Source: Tetracladium setigerum (lineage: Eukaryota; Ascomycota; Leotiomycetes; Helotiales). Taken from it: 64,000 bases of DNA. This document shows, in pieces, positions 58,321-64,000 of the stretch (position 1 is its first letter; the number at the start of each line of letters is the position of its first letter). Location of the stretch: positions 806,001-870,000 of the forward strand of contig PZJY01000007.1 of assembly GCA_031472005.1 (NCBI GenBank). Reading direction: 5' to 3'. Both the position numbers and the translations under genes were made by a program. The notes under the pieces are model-generated. The model was not told where the DNA came from, searched no databases, and worked only from the letters and a program-made list of their open reading frames with translations.

Positions 58321-59975
58321 TCAGCGAAGGTGGACAACCATGCTGTCTGGGTTCTCCACGAATCCTCTCACAACCTCTGCAGCCCGTGCCATCGTGGCAC
58401 CGTCGATCACTCGGTGATCTGCGCTCCAACTGAAATGGGACACCTGTTTCTTGACCACTTGACCTTCGTCGCTGAAGGTGGGGATGATTCGGATTTTGCC
58501 CATGCCAAGGATGGCCACTTCCTTTTCGACAATTACGGGAGACAGATATGTGCCACCTATGTTGCCGATGTTGGAGACTGTGATGGTGCCACCGGTTAAG
58601 TCCTGAGCAGAGAGCTTTCCAGTTGCCGCAAGTCCTTGCAGGCGATTGAGTTCAACGGCTATTGAGAGGATGTTGAGATTGGAGACGTCTTTAATTACCG
58701 GTACCATGAGACCAGATGGTGTGTCCATTGCAACGCCAATGTTGTGCTGGCTTCGCATAACGAGAGCTGGCTTTGAGGTTTTAGGATCCACGTCCACTCT
58801 GGCATTGATGATTGGGTATTGGTGTATCGCCATCGAGACAGCCTTGATAATGAAAGGTAAGAATGATAGCTTGCTGACATCGTTGACCGGTGAGTTTGCT
58901 AAAGATTTGTTGAGCCTCATTCGTAATGAAGTAATGCCAGTAAAGTCAATCTCATCTGCGTATGAAAAGTGTGGGATTGCCAATGATTTAGTCATAGACT
59001 TAAACATTTGAGCTTGCATATTCGATAAAGCCGTCAGGGTTTCCTGTTGACCTGAACTTGATGTTGAAGAAGAAATCGACTGTCCAGCAGTCGCTGGCCC
59101 AGAATCTCTCTGTTTTGCAAATCTTTGTACATCCTCCTTCAATACTCTGCCATCTTTTCCGGTGCCATCAACATCTATGATGTTGACACCCAATTCCTTT
59201 GTTAAGTGTCTAACCGCTGGTGTTGCCAACGAGGAATGTTTCCCAACTGGCGTTTGTCTCTGTTCTGAAGATCTCTCCTTTTCAGGAATAGTAGGGCTTG
59301 GAGAGGCTTTCTGATCGTCTTTGGCTTTCGTTTGTGGTTCCTCTACCGATCCAGGCGCTGTCAAAGCAGCCAAATCCTCTTCCTTGATCTCCCCTTGTAT
59401 ATCGATGTCCACCAAGGGCTTTCCTACTTGTGCCATTTCTCCAGCATCATAGTGTAGCTTCTTTATGACCCCGAGAACCGGCTCGTAATTTCTACCGAAG
59501 CCTTGTCACTCTGAACTTCACACAACTTGTCCCATTCTTCCACTTGAGCTTCGGGTTCGACAAACCACTGGATAATTTCGCATTCTCTGATTCCTGTTGC
59601 AATTGTTAAAAACATTCAATTGGTAATTCAGAGATTAAGTTACTAACCCTCTCCTATATCTGCAAGTAGGAAAGGCTTCACTGCCAATGCTCTTGAGGAA
59701 GCATGGAAATGTCTTGAAGTTGGTGGGGTATATCTGGGGAAGTTGATCCCTTTGTAAAGTCGAAATTGCCATTGCCTCGTGGACATTCGAGAAAAAATTT
59801 GGAGATGCATGCTGAGATCAAGATCGTCTGTATTCCTTTCAGATTGCAAGAAATATTTTCTTTGGGGAATTACATGTTTGAAATTGGGGGACGGGTTGAA
59901 GGACATCTGGGGTTTGTGGAGAAGTACGAAGCGGTTACCTGCGGGCCAGAAACACGCTCGCCGGATCGCCGTCAT
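58321..59975 (-). CDS. Branched-chain 2-oxoacid dehydrogenase E2 (lipoamide acyltransferase), one frame break
   Basis: Exon 1 (59648-59975) carries a basic N-terminal region with a mitochondrial-targeting character and begins the lipoyl domain (VKPFLLADIGEG). Exon 2 (58321-59593) continues IRECEIIQWFVEPEAQVEEW and LCEVQSDKASVEITSR, with the lipoyl-lysine in SDKAS. Then come a subunit-binding domain (LATPAVRHLTKELGVNIIDV, GTGKDGRVLKEDV) and the catalytic domain ending HRVIDGATMARAAEVV, with the HxxxDG motif. E2 transfers the acyl group to CoA in Val/Leu/Ile breakdown in mitochondria. The frame breaks after ITSRF; one base added at the C4 run 59469-59472 restores SGVIKKLHYDAGEMAQVGKP. The product would be about 533 residues. 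An extra intron inside exon 1 is possible. Confidence 0.92.
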
Positions 59976-60486
59976 CCTCGGCCGCTAATCTACACGTGAC
60001 TTTAGTTGTCTGCCCGACCCTTCTAGTCCTTCCACCTAGCTACCCTAGCAGATTTTTAGACCTTCTCCTCTAAAGCATGTTATTTGGTGATAGTATCTAA
60101 TACGGTAGATGTCTTGGGAAGTACAAAGAGGATTAAGGTAAAGTCCGCTAGACTTCAAAGATCTGAGCTGTGCTGATGCTGGATACAGTGCAGAACACAA
60201 GAAAAGTACGAAGTACAAGGAAATCAAATATCTCCCAGAAAACAGAGCAAGCAATATGGCACCATGGCACTAAATGTTGGAAGTTATTATTTGATCACCA
60301 GTATTTAGTTTTGCTCAATTTTTTTTAAGAAAAAATTGCAGAGAATCTCCTCTTCTTATTTAGTAACATCTCGGCTGCAAGCTGGGGACTCTGGTTCAAA
60401 TTGGGTTGAGCTTCTTTTTCTTGGCAAATAATATAATTCTCGAGTTCGTGATCTAATTCCAATCCAGTCAACGCCAACCCCCAAAC
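59976..60486. promoter_or_regulatory. Bidirectional promoter, BCKDH-E2 / atp10
   Basis: A 511-bp gap between two divergent genes for mitochondrial proteins. A CACGTGAC box at 59993-60000 is just upstream of the E2 start. Co-regulation is suggested by position only. Confidence 0.45.
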
Positions 60487-61600
60487 ATGAATCTCTCACG
60501 CCATCCCTTTCGATCCGTGAAACTCGCGCAAGATTCCGCCGCCTGTCTATCCTGCCAATGGCGCACATTCAGTACCTCCTACCGCCAGCTCTCTGAGAAA
60601 CCAGCAACTCCAACTCCAGCTCCAAATCCAGCTCCATCGCCATTCCAATACCCATCTCCTCTTGCAAACGCGCCACGCTCCTATGGTAAATCCGTCGACG
60701 AATTCACACCCACCCCATTAAGTCGACCTATTGGTCTCCCGAACCCCCCTCAATCCGGAGAAAATCGAGGAATTGATACAAGAACATGGAGGCAAAGACG
60801 AGCAGACTTCGTGGATTATGATAAACATTTAGTCAGGAGGGAACAACTGTATGAATTCTACTTCGTTGGACTTCCTTCTGCGAAATTATCAAGAGTAGGT
60901 ACTAATGAACCTTCGCTATAGGAAGCAGAAGATCTCTACGCCGTACTTTAGAGAATGGAGTAACATGCGCCTTCACAAGGGGAAGTCTTTCCTTGCACCC
61001 CCTCGCCTATTTAAAGGCGAACGCGCACTTTACTTCCCAAATTTCTATGGACAGACGCTGAATAAGGATAAACTACTTCGAGATACTACGCCTTTGTTAG
61101 AGGATAAGATCTCAATCGTCAGTGTGTTCAGTTCTCAATGGGCCGAAAACCAAGCTCGCACTTTCACCTCCGAGAAACAGAATCCGGAGATCAATGAAAT
61201 CGTAAAGAACAGCGGGGGATTGGCGCAGATGGTCAAGATTAATATTGAGGACAATGCTTTGAAAGCTTGGTTAGTCAGGATTTTCATGGGAGGATTGAGG
61301 AAGACTGTGGGAGAGAGTAACTGGGGAAAATACTTTCTCGTCCGGAATGAGATCACGAATGAAATCAGGGATGCGGTGGGGCTACTGAATAGCAAAGTTG
61401 GGTACACATACCTGTTGGATGGGCAGTGTAGGATCAGATGGGCAGCTAGTGGACCAGCTGAGGGAGGAGAGCAAGAGGGCTTGGTGAAAGGTGCGCAAAG
61501 ACTTTTGGAGGAGGCAAAGACGACGAAGACGACTGTACTACCAACACAACAAGGAGGAAAGCCAGTGGCAGATGCAAAGGTTGGTGCTTCTGCGGCGTGA
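60487..61600 (+). CDS. atp10: Mitochondrial F1Fo-ATPase assembly factor Atp10
   Basis: Two exons (60487-60848, 60922-61600; intron GTATGA..TAG, 73 bp) give 346 residues. The start MNLSRHPFRSVKLAQ with CLSCQWRTFSTSYRQL is a typical mitochondrial presequence, followed by a Pro-rich linker. The Atp10 core is clear: YFREWSNMRLHKGKSFLAPP, KGERALYFPNFYGQTL, ISIVSVFSSQWAENQ, KAWLVRIFMGGLRK and GYTYLLDGQCRIRWAASGPA. In yeast Atp10 chaperones Atp6 into the Fo sector and sits in the inner membrane. The gene converges on gos1, with 97 bp between stop codons. Confidence 0.94.
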
Positions 61601-61697
61601 AATTTGGATATACCCATACTTGTACAACACAGACTTGCATCCCAGCTAGTCACCCAAACGCCCGCTCCAATGCTATACAGAAAGATGTGAACTCCTC

Positions 61698-62478
61698 TCA
61701 CATAAAATACAAGAATAGCAAAAAGCAGAAGGCAATAAAGCCACCCATGATGAAACCATCCCTCCTCTTCTTCGCTGATATTCTGCCTATCAAACTATTC
61801 AGCCCAGGCACTTGGCTTGCAGCTCCCGTAATCCTTCGATTGATGCTGGCTAAAGTCTCCCTTTGCAATCCAAAACTCTCGTTCACGGCATATGCCTGGC
61901 TGAGTACACTATCCGCCATGTTGTGACTGTTGTCTATTCGCCCCCTCTCATCAAGCATGTAATCCGCCTCTGCCGCCTCTGGGTTATTGGAGTGGTACGC
62001 ATCGATGTCGCTTCGGACATTGGACAGGAGATTTGCTCGGTTTCGCGCCTCCTGGATTTGTGATCTTAATCGACTGAGTTCTCGACGGTGTTCCTGGAGG
62101 ATTTCTCGATGGCGGGAGAGATTGTTTTGTTTGAGAGCTGAGGCTGTGAGGGTTGCTTCTGAATCTAGAAGTCGACCAAGCTGGGATATCAGGGTTTCAC
62201 GCTGGCGGGATTAGTATAATATTTCCTCTATCGCATGGATCAACAAACCTTCTCTAAAATATCCTGTAGTTTTGTTTCTGTATCTCTTTCGTCATCTGTT
62301 GATTTGGGAGGGATATTTGGAACTGATGCGTATTGCGAATATGTATGGAACAACGTTTCAGTCTTTGGTTTGGTCAGTTGGGCTTCATAGATATGAGGGG
62401 GGTGATTTTTACTTGTGTTTCTAAAGACCTTGCTTGCTGCCTGAGCTGCGCCCACCCCGTTCCAGTAGCTGAAGCCAT
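61698..62478 (-). CDS. gos1: Golgi v-SNARE Gos1 (GOS28)
   Basis: Exons 62413-62478, 62249-62362 and 61698-62201 give 227 residues, close to yeast Gos1. The chosen ATG gives MASATGTGWAQLRQQARSLE, matching the family's N-terminal helix; an ATG 11 codons upstream is also open. Then follow TETLFHTYSQYASVPNIPP, a long coiled coil, and the Qb-SNARE motif region (MADSVLSQAYAVNESFGLQ, RETLASINRRITGAASQVPG). A C-terminal TM anchor, GFIMGGFIAFCFLLFLYF, ends the protein. It acts in ER-Golgi and intra-Golgi fusion. Introns are 46-50 bp with clean ends. Confidence 0.95.
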
Positions 62479-62752
62479 TACGTTGGTGTTTGTGAATAGG
62501 ATGGAATTCATTTCAAGACACTCCACCAACTGACTGACGACGAGAGCTCTTGCCAAGAACTTTGGGAGATTTACACGTGATGTGTGGACAAGCTTTCCAC
62601 CAACCAATTAAATTATAGTTCTGTAAGCGAAGTATCCACCAGACACGCACTTTTCGACCAGCGTCAAGAAAATCAAATCTCGAAGAAGTTCGCGACGACA
62701 ACTAACGACCAGCAAATCCACTCGACAACCTCTCACACGACAAGCCTTCAAG
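62479..62752. promoter_or_regulatory. Bidirectional promoter, gos1 / rpl35
   Basis: A 274-bp gap between divergent start codons. It contains CACGTGA at 62574-62580. The gap is short, so the two promoters very likely share elements. Confidence 0.55.
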
Positions 62753-63451
62753 ATGGTAAGGACCCCGATCAATCTGCGGATACTAGAGCAGGAGGAGACG
62801 TACGGCGATGGCAGGATGGATGGGCAATAGAGAGCAGAGGCTAATGGGAGATACAACAGTCGTCCGGAAAAGTAAAGACTGGCCAACTCTGGTCCAAGAA
62901 CAAGGCAGATCTCGCCAGCCAACTCACATCGTTGAAGACTGAGCTTGGTCAATTGAGGACACAGAAGATCGCTGGAGGTTCGGCATCAAAGCTCACCAAG
63001 ATGTACGTTTGGGCAGAAGAAGGATACCCCCGATCAGCGTACCCCTCCGTCGAGTTCCAAGCAGCAGCAGGAGACGGGCTTCGAATTCAACAACGACAGG
63101 AAGCTAATTCAAATGATTCTGTAGCCACGATATCCGCAAGTCAATCGCAAAGGTCCTCACAGTCATCAACGCCAACCAACGATCGCAACTCCGCCTCTTC
63201 TACAAGAACAAGAAGTACCTCCCTCTCGATCTCCGACCAAAACAAACCCGTGCCATCCGAAGACGTCTGACCACACACGAGAGCGGCAAGAAGTTGGAGA
63301 AGATCACTAAGCGTGCGACTCACTTCCCTCAGCGAAAGTTTGCTATCAAGGTACGCTACATGTCTCCCAAGAAGAGTTTGCAATTTTGCGGGTATGATCA
63401 GAATGGGAGAGTTGATGTACTAACGGGGTTTTTTTATAGGCGGAGGCTTAG
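62753..63451 (+). CDS. rpl35: 60S ribosomal protein L35 (uL29)
   Basis: Four exons: 62753-62755, 62860-63002, 63125-63350 and 63440-63451, 127 residues. The first exon is the ATG alone. The protein reads SSGKVKTGQLWSKNKADLAS, LKTELGQLRTQKIAGGSASK, IHDIRKSIAKVLTVINANQR, LRLFYKNKKYLPLDLRPKQT and ends FPQRKFAIKAEA, all characteristic of L35. It lies at the exit tunnel of the large subunit, where nascent-chain factors and signal recognition particle bind. All junctions are GT..AG and phases agree. Confidence 0.96.
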
Positions 63452-64000
63452 ATGGGTACTGGTCTGTTGTTTGGGATTTGATTTGAGGCATGGCTGGCTT
63501 CTTTCTTTGCAGATGAACTGGATTTTCCACAAAGGGTCACGGTGTATCATCGAAAATAGCATGGATGGCATGGAGTCACCTGAATAAATCACGACATTGA
63601 GCAAAAAACTTCCCGAGGACTTCTGGCTGTGTGATTTGGGGACGTTTTTGAGGGCGTGAGGCTTTTATGGTTTTCCGTCGATTCAAGTGGATTCGCTCTG
63701 GACTGCATGGGGCAGGCTTGACAGAATTTTGGCAAAGGGACGTTTCTTCGAACGCGATTTTCCTTCTGCAAGCGCAAACTGCGTTTGTACTGGAACGATG
63801 CGTTACACCTCCATCACCTCGACTGCAAGTAGCGATTCCTCCTTCACCGCCTGAGGATCTGTCAAGTTCTGTGTGTTGGGCGGTGGTATTGGTACTGCTC
63901 TGTCGCATCCTTCCCATCATTTTCTGACAAATCCTTCTTTCACACATTTTGAAACCAACGTCATTTTTGATACAATTTTACCCACTTGCTAGAATTCCGC
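63452..64000. other. 3' flank of rpl35 to window end
   Basis: No supported gene. A minus-strand frame at 63576-63947 has no conserved pattern. Confidence 0.4.

Overview
This is a window of nuclear DNA from a filamentous ascomycete (Pezizomycotina). Protein wording suggests a leotiomycete, in the Botrytis/Sclerotinia direction, but that placement is inference. The fungal assignment rests on many short introns (about 46-95 bp) with GT..AG ends and CTAAC/CTAAT-like branch points, long UTRs and intergenic spacers, and typical fungal gene content. I see no mobile element with intact genes, no CRISPR array, no confident tRNA or rRNA gene, and no metabolic gene cluster. The genes are mostly conserved housekeeping genes.

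Layout, left to right: the 3' end of the proteasome receptor Rpn13 (+); a low-complexity nuclear-looking protein (+); the RSC subunit Sfh1 (-); an F-box-like fungal protein (-); ribosomal protein L9/uL6 (+); a secreted/membrane cysteine-rich protein (-); a patatin-domain protein lacking the usual catalytic serine (+); a His-tract hypothetical protein (+); a SulP transporter with STAS and cyclic-nucleotide-binding domains (-); GINS subunit Psf1 (-); an HMG-box factor of the FMF-1/Ste11 type (-); a 4.1 kb gene-poor spacer; a DDT/PHD chromatin protein of RSF1 type (-); the large calcium channel Cch1 (+); two hypothetical proteins flanking a ferroportin-like transporter (+); gluconokinase (+); an AT-rich gene-poor stretch; branched-chain 2-oxoacid dehydrogenase E2 (-) divergent from the F1Fo assembly factor Atp10 (+); and the Golgi SNARE Gos1 (-) divergent from ribosomal protein L35/uL29 (+).

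The strongest unexplained pattern is that seven genes, and possibly one more, can be read as conserved proteins only if a single base is added at a short C or G run. Psf1 and the HMG gene each need two. Every event is a loss of one base on the coding strand and none needs a gain. Several hit single-copy essential genes. The likeliest cause is systematic under-calling of C/G homopolymers in the assembly, so these genes should not be called pseudogenes without read-level evidence.

Other points of interest are the apparent pseudo-enzyme patatin, the N/E/E/E filter of Cch1, a start codon isolated in a 3-nt exon in rpl35, a zinc finger split exactly by an intron in sfh1, CACGTG boxes in several housekeeping promoters, dispersed GTACT and TAGGTAGGTA motifs confined to spacers, and an imperfect ~90 bp duplication near 33 kb. 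I found no convincing new multi-gene system.
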